64,000 bases of DNA from Streptomyces sp. 1331.2 (GCF_900199205.1 NZ_OBMJ01000002.1:124001-188000), one strand, 5' to 3'. Counted from the first letter of the stretch, positions 1 through 8,198 are shown. Translations and numbers: made by a program. Notes: generated from the letters alone by a model not told the origin.

Positions 1-348
1 GAGGCGTCGTCGGCCTCCTGTCGACGGTAGCCACGCGGCGCACGGCTGTGCACGGTGGGACCGCCAGTCCGGTGATCCTGCCCCGCGGGCGCGATCCGTC
101 AACTGCGGTGACCGGCGGGGGCGACGGGCCTGCCGGGCCGGCACAGCCATCCGACGGTCGACGGTCTCCGCGGCCAGTATCGTTTTCCAGGCGCCTCGGC
201 TCCCGCCGGCCCGGTCGTCACCTCAGAGACTGTCTCCCCCGACCGTCACCTCCGACCGTCACCTCCGACCGTCACCCCCGACCGTCGCCCCCGACCGTCG
301 CCGGTCCCGAGGATCCCGAGGACAGAGATCCGGACAGGAGAGCAGCAC
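1..348. other. Left-edge intergenic region, no convincing gene
   Basis: I see no supported gene in these 348 bases. A long frame crosses them, but its translation is arginine/proline-rich and continues out of frame through the next gene, so it is a composition artefact. A 13-bp tandem repeat lies at 241-305. AGGAG at 336-340 is the ribosome binding site for the GTG at 349. Confidence 0.5.
241..305. repeat. 13-bp tandem repeat, five copies
   Basis: The unit gaccgtcacctcc recurs at 241, 254, 267, 280 and 293 with one or two substitutions in the later copies. It ends about 30 bases before the ribosome binding site of the Uma2 gene, within its probable leader. No function is evident. Confidence 0.8.
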
Positions 349-915
349 GTGAGCACAGCGCACGCCGGCCCGGGCGACTACAGCCGGGTGCCGAATCCGG
401 AGCAGGCCCTGAAATACGCGATCCAGCACATCGCGGGCGACCGCGTCGAGATCGTCGAGGGAGTCATCACCCCCGTGTCACCGTCCTGGGCCCACGAGAC
501 CGCCGTCGACCTGATTCGCGAACAGATCGGGCCCCGCATGCGCGAGCTCGGCCTGCGCGCCGGCTCCGGGAACCTCGACCTGCCGGGCACGGAGAACTTC
601 TACGTCCCCGACCTCGCCGTCGTGCCCGCCGAGCTGGCGAGGACGGAGGGCGCCCTCCTGCCGGACCAGACCGTGCTCGTCGTCGAGGTCACCTCGCCGT
701 CGAACGGCGACACCGACCGGACCGCCAAGCGCCGTCGCTACGCCCAGTTCGGCGCGCCCGTCTACCTCCTGGTCGACCGGCAGGAACGCACCTGCACCCT
801 GTTCTCCCAGCCGGGCCGGCTCGGCTACACCCGCGTGGAAGGCCCGCACCCCTTCGGCACCCCGCTCCGGCTCCCGGCCCCGCTGGACGTCGAACTCGAC
901 ACGGCGGGCTTCTGA
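349..915 (+). CDS. Uma2-family (DUF820) putative endonuclease
   Basis: A 188-residue protein of the usual Uma2 size, very common in streptomycetes. The restriction-endonuclease-like core is visible in order: an N-terminal segment with VEIVEGVITPVSPSWAHE, the first acidic strand in YVPDLAVV, the second in VVEVTSPSN, and the following D..K.....Y...G.P.YLLVD block. These fit a PD-(D/E)XK nuclease fold. The biological substrate of the family is not established. GTG start at 349 with AGGAG eight bases upstream. It is monocistronic, and the next gene starts 74 bases downstream. Confidence 0.85.
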   Translation: MSTAHAGPGDYSRVPNPEQALKYAIQHIAGDRVEIVEGVITPVSPSWAHETAVDLIREQIGPRMRELGLRAGSGNLDLPGTENFYVPDLAVVPAELARTEGALLPDQTVLVVEVTSPSNGDTDRTAKRRRYAQFGAPVYLLVDRQERTCTLFSQPGRLGYTRVEGPHPFGTPLRLPAPLDVELDTAGF

Positions 916-988
916 GCCGGCCGCACGGCGACGTCGCTCGGGAGGCGTAGAGTCGGGGTCCGTCGCATTTCGAGTTGACTGGAGAGGC

Positions 989-1621
989 GTGGAGACCGTG
1001 GGGGTGTTCGTGACGACCGGGCAGGCCGGGGCGGCGCTCGGGTGTTCGATCCCGACGGTGAAGAAGCTGATGGCCACCGGGCTGGTCCCCGGTGTGCGCG
1101 ACGCGGGCCGGCAGGTGTTCCCGCTGGCCGGACTGCAGGCGCTGCAGGCCCGGCCGGACGCGGACCTCGCCGTCACCGGTGCGGCGGAGCTCGCCGTGCT
1201 GCGCGCGGACGCCCCGCAGCGGGTGGACGAGCCGGGCCGGGAGTGGATCGGCTTCGGCACGGCACTCGACCAGGCGCAGCTGCTGGCCTCGCTGTCGGGC
1301 TGGTGGCGGTGCGACCCGGCCCGCGTGGCTGCGGGCGGGGCGCTGCCGGTGACGGTGGCCTCCTTCGTCGTCGCCGTGCTGACCGGCCTGACCGGCTGGG
1401 AGTCCGACGGCGCCACCGGGACCGCGGCCCGCTACCGCTTCCCGCACGCCAGGCTGGTCGGCTACCTGAACGACCTCACCGCCCCCGCCAACGCCGCCGC
1501 CCCGACCGACGCCGAGGACGCCCGCCTGGCCGCCGTCCTGCTCGGCACCCGGCTCCCGTCCGTCTCCGGCGGGCCGATCGCCTACGTCACCGCAGGCCGT
1601 CCTGCCGCCGAAGGGGAGTGA
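989..1621 (+). CDS. HTH (excisionase/MerR-like) protein, first gene of the polymerase-like operon
   Basis: A protein of about 210 residues. Its N-terminus (TTGQAGAALGCSIPTVKKLM, then a VPGVRDAGRQVFPLAG segment) reads as a helix-turn-helix plus wing of the excisionase/MerR type. The rest is an alanine-rich helical domain I do not recognise. The start is uncertain: GTG at 989, 998, 1004 or 1010 are all in frame, and GGAGAGG at 981-987 suits 998 better than 989. The next gene starts seven bases after the stop, so the two are probably co-transcribed. The context suggests a DNA-binding accessory or regulator of the downstream polymerase-like/terminal-protein-like pair; this is inference. Confidence 0.6.
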   Translation: METVGVFVTTGQAGAALGCSIPTVKKLMATGLVPGVRDAGRQVFPLAGLQALQARPDADLAVTGAAELAVLRADAPQRVDEPGREWIGFGTALDQAQLLASLSGWWRCDPARVAAGGALPVTVASFVVAVLTGLTGWESDGATGTAARYRFPHARLVGYLNDLTAPANAAAPTDAEDARLAAVLLGTRLPSVSGGPIAYVTAGRPAAEGE

Positions 1622-1628
1622 CCTGCCG

Positions 1629-3836
1629 ATGGACCGCAAGACGTACACCGCCGAACTCGCCGGCCTGCGGGAGCTGCGCGCCGGGATCACCGCCGCCGAG
1701 AAGGCCGTCGCCGCCGCGCAGAAGGAACTGGACAAGCTCACCGCGCAGCGCGCCCGCCGGGTGACCGGCCTCGCCGGGTACGAGGGGGCGAAGGCGGACG
1801 CGATCGCGAAGGCGGGCGGGCTGTCGGTGGCCGACGTGGTGCGGCTCGCGCCGGTGCTGGACCCGACCCCGGCCTCGGTGCGGGCGGCGGCATCGGCAGC
1901 GGCATCGGCAGCGGTTGAGGCCGAGGTCGAGGAGCAGTCTGCGGCTCAGCCGATCGCCCCCGCCGTAAAGGCCGCCGAGCCCCCATCCGAGCCCGCCGCC
2001 GACACGTCAGCCGACACGTCAGCCGACACGTCAGCCGAATCCGCAGTCTCGGTCGCTTCGGTCGCTACAGTCGCTCCGGTCGTCGCCGCCGAGCCGTCGC
2101 AGCCCCCGTACCCGCCGCCGCACCCGGTGCCCGAAGCCGCCCCGCGCGAGCTGCCCACCGTCCCGGACGGCGCGGCGGGCGCCCGCTTCGAGGCCGTGAC
2201 GACCGGGCTGGTCTCCAAGCGCCCCAACTTCACCCAACAGGCCCGCGCCACGGTCTTCCTGGACGCCGCGACCGGCGAGCTCGCGGTGCGCGACCGCGTC
2301 GTGCGCGTCGACCTCGGCGCCCGTACGCCCGGCGAGATCCTGGACGCCGTCCTCGCCGACGCGCCCGGCACCGAGCGGATCTACCTCACCGCCGGTGCCC
2401 CCTGGCACGACGGCGCCGAGCGCTACGCCACCCTCAAGGACGCGGTCGCGGCCTGGCTGAACACCCCGTCAGAGCGCTGGACCACCGCCGTCGGCAGCGG
2501 CCGCGACAAGCTGGCCGGGCACTTCGTCCACCAGCGCCAGCCGGTCGGCCGCTACGCCCCGTCGGCTGCGCCCGACAGCGGCGCCACCGAGCTCCGCAGC
2601 ATCGGCGAGTGGTTCGACCCGGACGGCGCCGACGTCGTCACCTGCCGGGAGGCGTTCCGGCTGCTCTGGCAGGCGCTGCGTCGGCACTGGGACGACGCGG
2701 TGCTGATGGGCTCGCCGTCGCAGACCGGCCGCGACCTGTGGTCGCGCACCGTCCCGGTCAAGGGCCGCTTCGCCGGCGGCTACCCGGTGCTGTCCGAGGA
2801 GCTGCGCGGCCTGCTGCACGCCACCGGTGGCCAGGGCCGTACCGAGCTGATCCTGCCCCCGCGCGTCCCCGCCGAGCTGCCCGCGCTGGTGGAGTACGAC
2901 CGCACCTTCGCCTACGCCAAGCACCTGTGGAAGTCCCCGGTTGGCACCCCGCAGCGCATCACCGCGGCCCGCTTCGCCGCGATGACCGAGCAGGAGCAGA
3001 CCAAGGCCCTGATGTCCTGCTCGCACTGGAACGTGCGGGTCACCGTCCCGTCCGGCTGGAACCACGTCGGCCTGCTGCCCGCCCCCGTCACCGGGGACCG
3101 CGCCTGGGTCTACCCCTCCGAGCCCGGTGCCACCTTCACCACCTGGGCGGGCGGCGCCGAGGTCCACCTGGCCCTCGCCAACCACCTGGCGCCGTGGCGG
3201 ATCGAAGTCCTCGGCGGCCTGGTGTGGGAGGACGGCAAGCCGCTGGACGAGTGGGGCAAGCGACTCAAGGCCGCGTGGGCGGACCTGACCCACCTGTCGA
3301 CGGCGCACGCCGACGAGCGACAGCGCACCGCCGCCTACCTCGCCTCCCGCGCCGTGCGCGCCGTCCTGCTGTTCGGCCTCGGCGGCTTCGCGCAGCGCCC
3401 GCGCCTGGTCTCCGGCACCACGCCCGTCGGCGAGGCGCTGCCGCCGGGCGTGGAGATCCTCGGCCAGGACGCGGCGGTCGTCACCTGGCAGCGGCAGGCG
3501 GGCTTCTCCCGCGACCCGTACGCCCACCCCGAATGGGCGGCCTACGTGTGGTCGGGGGCGCGGGCGGCGCTGCTCGACATGAAGTACCGCCAGGGCAGGG
3601 AGGTCGTCGGCGTCGCGGGTGCCCTGCACGCCAGGCCCGGCACCGTCGTGTACTTCGGCACGGACGGCATCGCCCTGACCGAGCGCCAGCCGTGGCCCTA
3701 CCGGGGCGAACCCGGTGACTACCTCCTCAAGGGCCATCTCACCGGCCCCGTCCCGCACCCCACCAGCCAGGAGCAGTACCTGGCGCTGCGCACCCAGGGC
3801 CGCGCCGAACTCGCCCGGACGGCAGGTGACCGGTGA
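1629..3836 (+). CDS. Protein-primed family-B DNA polymerase-like protein; Tap/Tac-like candidate
   Basis: 735 residues: a coiled coil (about 1-45), an Ala/Pro-rich linker with an ADTS repeat (85-175), then a globular part. From about residue 335 it parallels phi29 DNA polymerase as I remember it. A helix plus GSPSQTGRDLW (361-371) matches the phi29 AGSDSLKGFKD segment. VEYDRTFAYA (D424) sits at motif A (DVNSLYP). TFTTW followed by RIEVLGGLVWEDG (524-536) precedes a motif-B-like helix at 577-588 (R577 for Lys, G585, F587, A588). VVYFGTDGIAL (D679) sits at motif C (YCDTDSI). The first motif-C Asp is Gly677, motif B lacks Asn-Ser and Tyr, and I see no 3'-5' exonuclease DxE, so it is divergent or partly degenerate. 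Length and position before an HTH gene match Streptomyces tap/tac. The fold call is by eye and needs a structural test. Confidence 0.55.
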   Translation: MDRKTYTAELAGLRELRAGITAAEKAVAAAQKELDKLTAQRARRVTGLAGYEGAKADAIAKAGGLSVADVVRLAPVLDPTPASVRAAASAAASAAVEAEVEEQSAAQPIAPAVKAAEPPSEPAADTSADTSADTSAESAVSVASVATVAPVVAAEPSQPPYPPPHPVPEAAPRELPTVPDGAAGARFEAVTTGLVSKRPNFTQQARATVFLDAATGELAVRDRVVRVDLGARTPGEILDAVLADAPGTERIYLTAGAPWHDGAERYATLKDAVAAWLNTPSERWTTAVGSGRDKLAGHFVHQRQPVGRYAPSAAPDSGATELRSIGEWFDPDGADVVTCREAFRLLWQALRRHWDDAVLMGSPSQTGRDLWSRTVPVKGRFAGGYPVLSEELRGLLHATGGQGRTELILPPRVPAELPALVEYDRTFAYAKHLWKSPVGTPQRITAARFAAMTEQEQTKALMSCSHWNVRVTVPSGWNHVGLLPAPVTGDRAWVYPSEPGATFTTWAGGAEVHLALANHLAPWRIEVLGGLVWEDGKPLDEWGKRLKAAWADLTHLSTAHADERQRTAAYLASRAVRAVLLFGLGGFAQRPRLVSGTTPVGEALPPGVEILGQDAAVVTWQRQAGFSRDPYAHPEWAAYVWSGARAALLDMKYRQGREVVGVAGALHARPGTVVYFGTDGIALTERQPWPYRGEPGDYLLKGHLTGPVPHPTSQEQYLALRTQGRAELARTAGDR

Positions 3837-4534
3837 GCCCCGCCGACCCGAACAACCCCAACGAGGCCGCCCGCCTGACCCAGCAACTGCTCGACCAGGG
3901 CTTCACCAAGCGCCAGGTCGCCGCAATGCTGGGCCGCGACGCCTCACTCGTCTCCCAGTTCTTCACCAAGGGCAAGGGCGCGGCCTTCGTGGACGCGCTG
4001 CGCCAGGTCGTCCGGGCGGTGCGCGGCGGCGAGCGCGACACCGAGGCACTAGCCGGGATCGCGGGCGAGAACGTGGTGCGCCGCCGCACCAGGACCGGCC
4101 AGAAGGCGCGGGTCCGCGGCAAGGACGTGGTCGGCACGCCCGGCGAGTCGATGGCCGGGCGCGCCGGACGCCAGGCCATCCGCTCCGGCGCCTCCCACCT
4201 CGCCCCGGTCGTCCACGCCACCGGCCGGGCCGGCGGCCGCCTCGCCTTCACCGTCCGCATGCGCGCCGACCAGTACGTCTACTCCGCCGGCTCCGACCGC
4301 GACTCCGGCGGCCTGCGCCGCGGCTTCGTCCCCCGCGCCGACGGCACCGAGGAACGCACCTACGGCTCCGCCTCCACCGGCGGCTTCGACGCCGCCGAAT
4401 GGTCCCGCCGCGTCGCCGCCCACCACGGCGACGTCACCGAGGCCATGCGCACCTGGCTCGTGGACACCGGCCGCGCCGTCCCCGAAGCTGACATCCTGTA
4501 CCTCGAAGTCCGCGCCTGGATCCCGCCCTCCTGA
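3833..4534 (+). CDS. HTH protein resembling a telomere terminal protein (Tpg/Tpc-like candidate)
   Basis: 233 residues. The GTG start overlaps the TGA of the polymerase-like gene by four bases, so the two are translationally coupled. The N-terminal HTH (LLDQGFTKRQVAAMLGRDAS, about residues 19-38) is followed by a basic stretch (VRRRTRTGQKARVRGK). Next come a beta-rich segment (GGRLAFTVRMRADQYVY), a GGLRRGFVPR loop, a helical region and an end ADILYLEVRAW. Streptomyces Tpg has the same order: HTH, basic region, beta segment with RF/GY, GRMRR loop, and an end close to DIDYLEI. Sequence identity is low and I cannot name the priming residue. The alternative is an XRE-like regulator of the operon. 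Confidence 0.4.
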   Translation: MSPADPNNPNEAARLTQQLLDQGFTKRQVAAMLGRDASLVSQFFTKGKGAAFVDALRQVVRAVRGGERDTEALAGIAGENVVRRRTRTGQKARVRGKDVVGTPGESMAGRAGRQAIRSGASHLAPVVHATGRAGGRLAFTVRMRADQYVYSAGSDRDSGGLRRGFVPRADGTEERTYGSASTGGFDAAEWSRRVAAHHGDVTEAMRTWLVDTGRAVPEADILYLEVRAWIPPS

Positions 4535-4753
4535 CCCCGCCGCCGCGCAGGTGTGTGACCGAGCGCTTCATCACCCCGCCCCCGATCCGCCGGAGATCAG
4601 GGACGGGACGCCCCCAGCGGACGTCCGGGGGGCTGAGGGGCGAGTCCCCCGTGCGAGGGAGGTGGTCGGGCCGGCCGGATGATGTCCCTGCTTGCCGGCT
4701 GGTGACATCGTCAAGAGGTCGGTCCACCTCACCTCACCTCGACGGAGCCCGTG
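4535..4753. other. Intergenic region after the polymerase-like operon, with a weak hairpin
   Basis: No gene is visible in these 219 bases. A GC-only hairpin with six-base arms (GCCCCC at 4610-4615, GGGGGC at 4628-4633) and a GGACGTCC core could be a weak terminator. GGAG at 4744-4747 is the ribosome binding site for the ATG at 4754. Confidence 0.35.
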
Positions 4754-5278
4754 ATGGCCAGCCAGTTCTCGTCGTCCAACGCTCGGATCGTCGCCCCTCG
4801 CTGGGCCGTGTGGGCGGCCTGGGCGACCGTGCTCTGCACGGTGCCCTCGTGCGTGTGGCGGCTCCTGCTCGGTTTCGGAGCCGATGTCGGTTTCACCGGC
4901 CGGCTCGGTTCGCTGTACACGGGCACGCCGATCATGGTCTACGTGCTGATCCTCTCGGTGGCCTCACAGGCGGCCGCCTGCCTGACGCTGGGCCTGGTGA
5001 AGCCTTGGGGCGAGCGGGTCCCGGGCTGGGTGCCGCGGTTGGGCGGCCGCCGCATCCCGCCCTTGGTGGTGGTCATACCGGCCGCCGTGGGTGCCGTCGC
5101 GGTGATGGGACTCTGCGCGGCGGTCACCCTGGTGCCGAACGGGCCGCTGGAGCACCCCGACTTCCCGCACGGCACGGCGGGCGTGATCATGGACATCTGC
5201 TATGCGCCGCTGCTCGCCTGGGGGCCACTGGTCGCCGTCCTCACGATCGCCTACGCCCGACGCCGCCGGAGCCGGTAG
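4754..5278 (+). CDS. Four-helix integral membrane protein, unknown function
   Basis: 174 residues with four predicted membrane segments at about 16-38, 58-81, 103-126 and 144-167, ending in an RRRRSR tail that should sit in the cytoplasm. No catalytic or binding motif is visible. ATG at 4754 is preferred over the adjacent GTG at 4751 because GGAG lies six bases upstream of the ATG. The last 28 bases overlap the end of a truncated MerR gene on the other strand, which suggests the two were brought together by a rearrangement. Confidence 0.65.
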   Translation: MASQFSSSNARIVAPRWAVWAAWATVLCTVPSCVWRLLLGFGADVGFTGRLGSLYTGTPIMVYVLILSVASQAAACLTLGLVKPWGERVPGWVPRLGGRRIPPLVVVIPAAVGAVAVMGLCAAVTLVPNGPLEHPDFPHGTAGVIMDICYAPLLAWGPLVAVLTIAYARRRRSR

Positions 5279-5400
5279 CCGGACGGGCTGCGGTCTGTCG
5301 GCGGCACGATCCCGGTGTCGGAGTAGAACCGGACGGTCTTGACCGTCAGCCCGGTCCGCCGGGCCAGATCACCGATCGTGAAGAGCGTGTCGCCGTCCAT
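5251..5400 (-). pseudogene. MerR-family regulator, N-terminal fragment
   Basis: This reverse-strand frame of 49 residues begins MDGDTLFTIGDLARRTGLTV and continues KTVRFYSDTGIVPP. That is the helix-turn-helix and start of the wing of a MerR regulator, which normally has 120-270 residues. It stops inside the 3' end of the convergent membrane-protein gene after an Arg-rich tail, so the dimerisation helix and sensor domain are missing. A short dyad lies 32 bases upstream. It is a decayed remnant, or possibly a DNA-binding micro-protein that can no longer dimerise. Confidence 0.7.
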
Positions 5401-5431
5401 ACCCGCACTCTCACGCCCCTCCCCCTACGGG

Positions 5432-5448
5432 AGACTCAACCTCAGTCT
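5432..5448. promoter_or_regulatory. MerR-type operator dyad upstream of the MerR fragment
   Basis: The dyad agact-caacctc-agtct has perfect five-base arms and lies 32 bases upstream of the fragment's start on the minus strand. Its CTCAACCTCAG core resembles MerR-family operators. It may be a surviving operator of the broken regulator. Confidence 0.35.
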
Positions 5449-5642
5449 TCCCGCCGGGTCGCCGATCCCACAGGTCTTGACACCGAGGAGGCGTTCCTCG
5501 GGTGGGGTGAGGCGGGACGGTGTCGGAGGTCTGTCGGTGGTGACGGCGATCTGTCAGCGGTCTGTGGGGCGCACGTCGTGTCATGGGCCGGGTCGGCGTA
5601 GGAAAGTGCGCCGTGTCCCCCGAGCTGAAGGAGCCGTTCACG

Positions 5643-6611
5643 ATGTCTTCCGTACCGCCGAGGTCTTCCGTACCGCCGAGCCGGCCGTGGGACGTTCACC
5701 GGCTGCCGTCCGCCGTCGGCAGGTCCTTCCTGATCACCGGGGGCAATGCCGGGATCGGCTACTTCGTGGCGGAGCAACTCGCCGGGACCGGGGCCCTCGT
5801 GGTGCTCGGGAGCCGGGACCGGGAGAAGGCCGCCGCCGCCATGGCCTCGATCCGCTCACGTGTCCCCGGAGCCCGACTGCGCGCCATCCCGCTGGACCTC
5901 GCCGACCTGGCGTCCGTGCGGACCGTCGCGGACGGGCTCGGCCTCGACCGCCTCGACGCGGTGGTCCACAACGCCGGTGTCGCGCTCGACGATCCACCGC
6001 GGCGCACGACGAAGGACGGTCACGAGCTGATGTTCGGCGTCAACCACCTGGGGCACGTTGCGCTGACCCGAGCGCTGGCACCCGTGCTGTCAGCGGCGCC
6101 CGCCGCCCGGATCGTGACGGTGGGCAGCTTCGCGGCACGCTCCGAGCGGCTGGACCCGGACGACCTCCAGTCGGGCCGGGACTACCGCCCCGGACGCGCC
6201 TACGGCCGGTCGAAGCTGGCGCAGATGTCCTTCGCCTTCGAGCTCGACCGCCGCCTGCGCGCCGCCGGCAGCACCGTGCTCAGCGTGGTGGCCCACCCCG
6301 GCGGCGCCCTCGATTCCCTGACCCCGCCGCGGGCGGGGGTGCACGTGGCAAGCCGTGGCACACGGCTGCGCGGCCTGCCCGCCGGGCTGCTGCTCCAGGG
6401 CAAGGACCGCGGGGCCTGGCCGATCGTCCGGGCCGTCCTGGACCCGTACGTGCAGGGAGGGCAGCTGTGGGGCCCCAGGGCCTTCGGCCTGCGCGGCACA
6501 CCCCGGTTGGAGCCCGCCCGGGCGCACATGACCGATCCTGCCGTCGCGGGACGCCTGTGGGACGCCAGCTGCGACGGAGCCGGCGTCGAGCTCCACCTGG
6601 GCCTCCTGTAG
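5643..6611 (+). CDS. Short-chain dehydrogenase/reductase (SDR)
   Basis: 322 residues. The cofactor loop is LITGGNAGIGYFVAEQL (TGxxxGxG), followed by the VHNAGV (NAG) motif. The catalytic Ser is in VTVGSFAARS and the catalytic Tyr/Lys pair in YGRSKLA. This is an NAD(P)-dependent oxidoreductase of the classical or retinol-dehydrogenase-like type; the substrate is unknown. ATG at 5643 is chosen because AAGGAG lies nine bases upstream. A longer frame to 5583 lacks a ribosome binding site. A PPRSSVPP repeat near the N-terminus comes from an 18-bp local duplication. Confidence 0.85.
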   Translation: MSSVPPRSSVPPSRPWDVHRLPSAVGRSFLITGGNAGIGYFVAEQLAGTGALVVLGSRDREKAAAAMASIRSRVPGARLRAIPLDLADLASVRTVADGLGLDRLDAVVHNAGVALDDPPRRTTKDGHELMFGVNHLGHVALTRALAPVLSAAPAARIVTVGSFAARSERLDPDDLQSGRDYRPGRAYGRSKLAQMSFAFELDRRLRAAGSTVLSVVAHPGGALDSLTPPRAGVHVASRGTRLRGLPAGLLLQGKDRGAWPIVRAVLDPYVQGGQLWGPRAFGLRGTPRLEPARAHMTDPAVAGRLWDASCDGAGVELHLGLL

Positions 6612-6844
6612 CGGTGACACCAGGTCGGGGCCGGGGCCTGACAGGGCCCGACACGGCGGGCGGCGGTGGCGGGCTGAGCAACGACCCGGACGTCCTGCGG
6701 AACCTCGTACGGACGCGGAGTCACCGTCACCGATGGTCACCCGCGAGTGCGGGGCAGCCGTCGCCGCCCGCGTCGAGTCGGTCATGGAGTACGAGCGGCG
6801 CGGCGTGGTCCCGCGACGCATGGTGAGTCGGTAGGGGAGTTCGA

Positions 6845-7129
6845 TCACCCTCGGTGGGCCGGGATGAGCGGGTGCCCGCATCCCGGGCGCGCACACGGGG
6901 CCTTCGGGTGGGGCGGTGTCGGGACGAACGCCTGACACGTGCAGAGGAAGCACCGGTCGTCATCGCCGTCCCCGCCGCCATCACCCTCGCCGATGATGCC
7001 GACGGCCGTCAACCGTGCGCGGGCCTGCTCCCGGACCGATCGGAGCTGCTGCGCTACCTGGTCGAGGGCTGCCGCGTTCTCCTCGAAGGCCTTCATCTGG
7101 GCGTCCGTCAGGTCGTCCGCACTCGTCAT
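6845..7129 (-). CDS. Small protein with coiled coil and CxC/CxxxC motifs
   Basis: 94 residues. Residues 1-45 are a charged amphipathic helix (MTSADDLTDAQMKAFEENAA onwards) likely to form a coiled coil. A Gly/Asp-rich hinge follows, then a Cys-rich tail (CFLCTCQAF and CARPGCGH) that could bind a metal ion. GGAGAGG lies about 11 bases before the ATG. I do not recognise the family. It is monocistronic, and the gene to its right is transcribed in the same direction 130 bases upstream. Confidence 0.55.
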   Translation of the reverse strand: MTSADDLTDAQMKAFEENAAALDQVAQQLRSVREQARARLTAVGIIGEGDGGGDGDDDRCFLCTCQAFVPTPPHPKAPCARPGCGHPLIPAHRG

Positions 7130-7259
7130 TTCGCTGGGTTCCTCTCCGGTGCCGATGTGCTACTCCGCTATCGGCGATCCGGCGGGGCGGGTGGAGGGGT
7201 TGCGCGGGTTCTTCATCCTGACGGACCGAAACCTGGCCCGGGTGCAGGTGCCCCGGGCG

Positions 7260-8198
7260 TCAGGCGTTGTCGAGGGTTGTGCTGATCTTGGCGGCCATGG
7301 CGGTCATGGCGGGGCTCCCGCCGTGGCGGGTCTTGAGCGCGGCCTCGACGGCGGTCCGGATGACGGAGCGGAAGTTGTCGGCCTCGCCGGGGTCGAGGTC
7401 CCGGAGGAGGGCGAGGGAGGCCGCGAGGGCGGGGAAGACCTGGTCGGCCAGGTCGGCGGTCGACTTCCCGCCGAGCTTCATGCCCTTGGGCTTCTCGGCG
7501 AGCACGCGGCCGACCAGTCCGGTGGCGGCGGACAGCGCCTTGCCGCCGGCCATGCCGGCCCTGGCGGAGGAGAACGCCCCGGGGTCGGCGCCCGCCATCA
7601 GGGCGACGACGCCGTGGGCGGCGGTCTGCAGGGTCAGCTTCTCGCCGCGGCCGAGGGCCGTTCCGGCTTCGAAGGTCGCCCCGGTTCCGGGGGTGGTGGG
7701 GCGCGACGTGGTCATACGGGCGGTCGCCTCGCGCTGGAGGACGGCGGCGGAGCCCAGGAAGTCGACGATGGCGGCCAGTTCGGTGTCGCTGTAGCGCTCG
7801 CAGAGCGCGTCCAGGGCACCCGTCCACTGCGTGAAGTGCGGTGCCAGGGCCTCGCTGGGGGCTTCCGCGGCCTCGATGAGGACGCTCCGGCCGTCCAGCG
7901 GGTTCGGCACCCGGCGGGCGAAGCCCTTGCGCTGGAGCCGGTCGACCAGCCCGGTGACCGAGGCCGGGGCCAGCCCCGAGTGCTCGCCCAACTCGCGTGC
8001 GGTCAAGGGGCCGTGGCGCAGGAGCAGGTCGATGGCCTTCTCCTCGGTGGCGCTCAGGCCGTTCAGCTGCGCGAGCGCCGCGTGGAACATGACGGCGGCC
8101 GTGCTGAGCTCCCGTCCGGCCGTGTGCAGCCGGGCCATCAGCTCCTCGCGCGAGGGCTGATCGGAGGGCTGGTCGGTGGGCTTGCCGGCGCGGGTCAT
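7260..8198 (-). CDS. MarR-family regulator fused to a domain shared with the neighbouring 10018-10446 protein
   Basis: 312 residues. Residues 20-160 are a MarR winged helix: the LTARELGEHSGLAPASVTGL recognition region and the wing with NPLDGRSVLI. After a Thr/Pro-rich linker (161-180), residues 185-312 repeat the small protein at 10018-10446: KLTLQTAAHGV, GLVGRVLAEKPKG, GKSTAD and ADQVF are shared. MarR proteins normally have 140-170 residues, so this is a fusion. It is divergent from a drug-exporter gene with dyads between them, which suggests it represses the exporter. The C-terminal domain may be the sensor or may contact the stand-alone copy. Confidence 0.85.
   Translation of the reverse strand: MTRAGKPTDQPSDQPSREELMARLHTAGRELSTAAVMFHAALAQLNGLSATEEKAIDLLLRHGPLTARELGEHSGLAPASVTGLVDRLQRKGFARRVPNPLDGRSVLIEAAEAPSEALAPHFTQWTGALDALCERYSDTELAAIVDFLGSAAVLQREATARMTTSRPTTPGTGATFEAGTALGRGEKLTLQTAAHGVVALMAGADPGAFSSARAGMAGGKALSAATGLVGRVLAEKPKGMKLGGKSTADLADQVFPALAASLALLRDLDPGEADNFRSVIRTAVEAALKTRHGGSPAMTAMAAKISTTLDNA

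Noticed and set aside
241..305. 13-bp repeats considered as plasmid iterons or a replication origin
   Set aside because: They are contiguous, GC-rich and have no adjacent AT-rich segment or initiator gene; simple slippage is more likely.
48..950. 300-codon plus-strand frame over the Uma2 gene
   Set aside because: Arg/Pro-rich shadow frame; the Uma2 frame has family motifs and a ribosome binding site.
6733..6834. 33-residue plus-strand frame after the SDR gene
   Set aside because: It has an ATG but no ribosome binding site and no recognisable content; it may be a decayed gene, but this cannot be supported.
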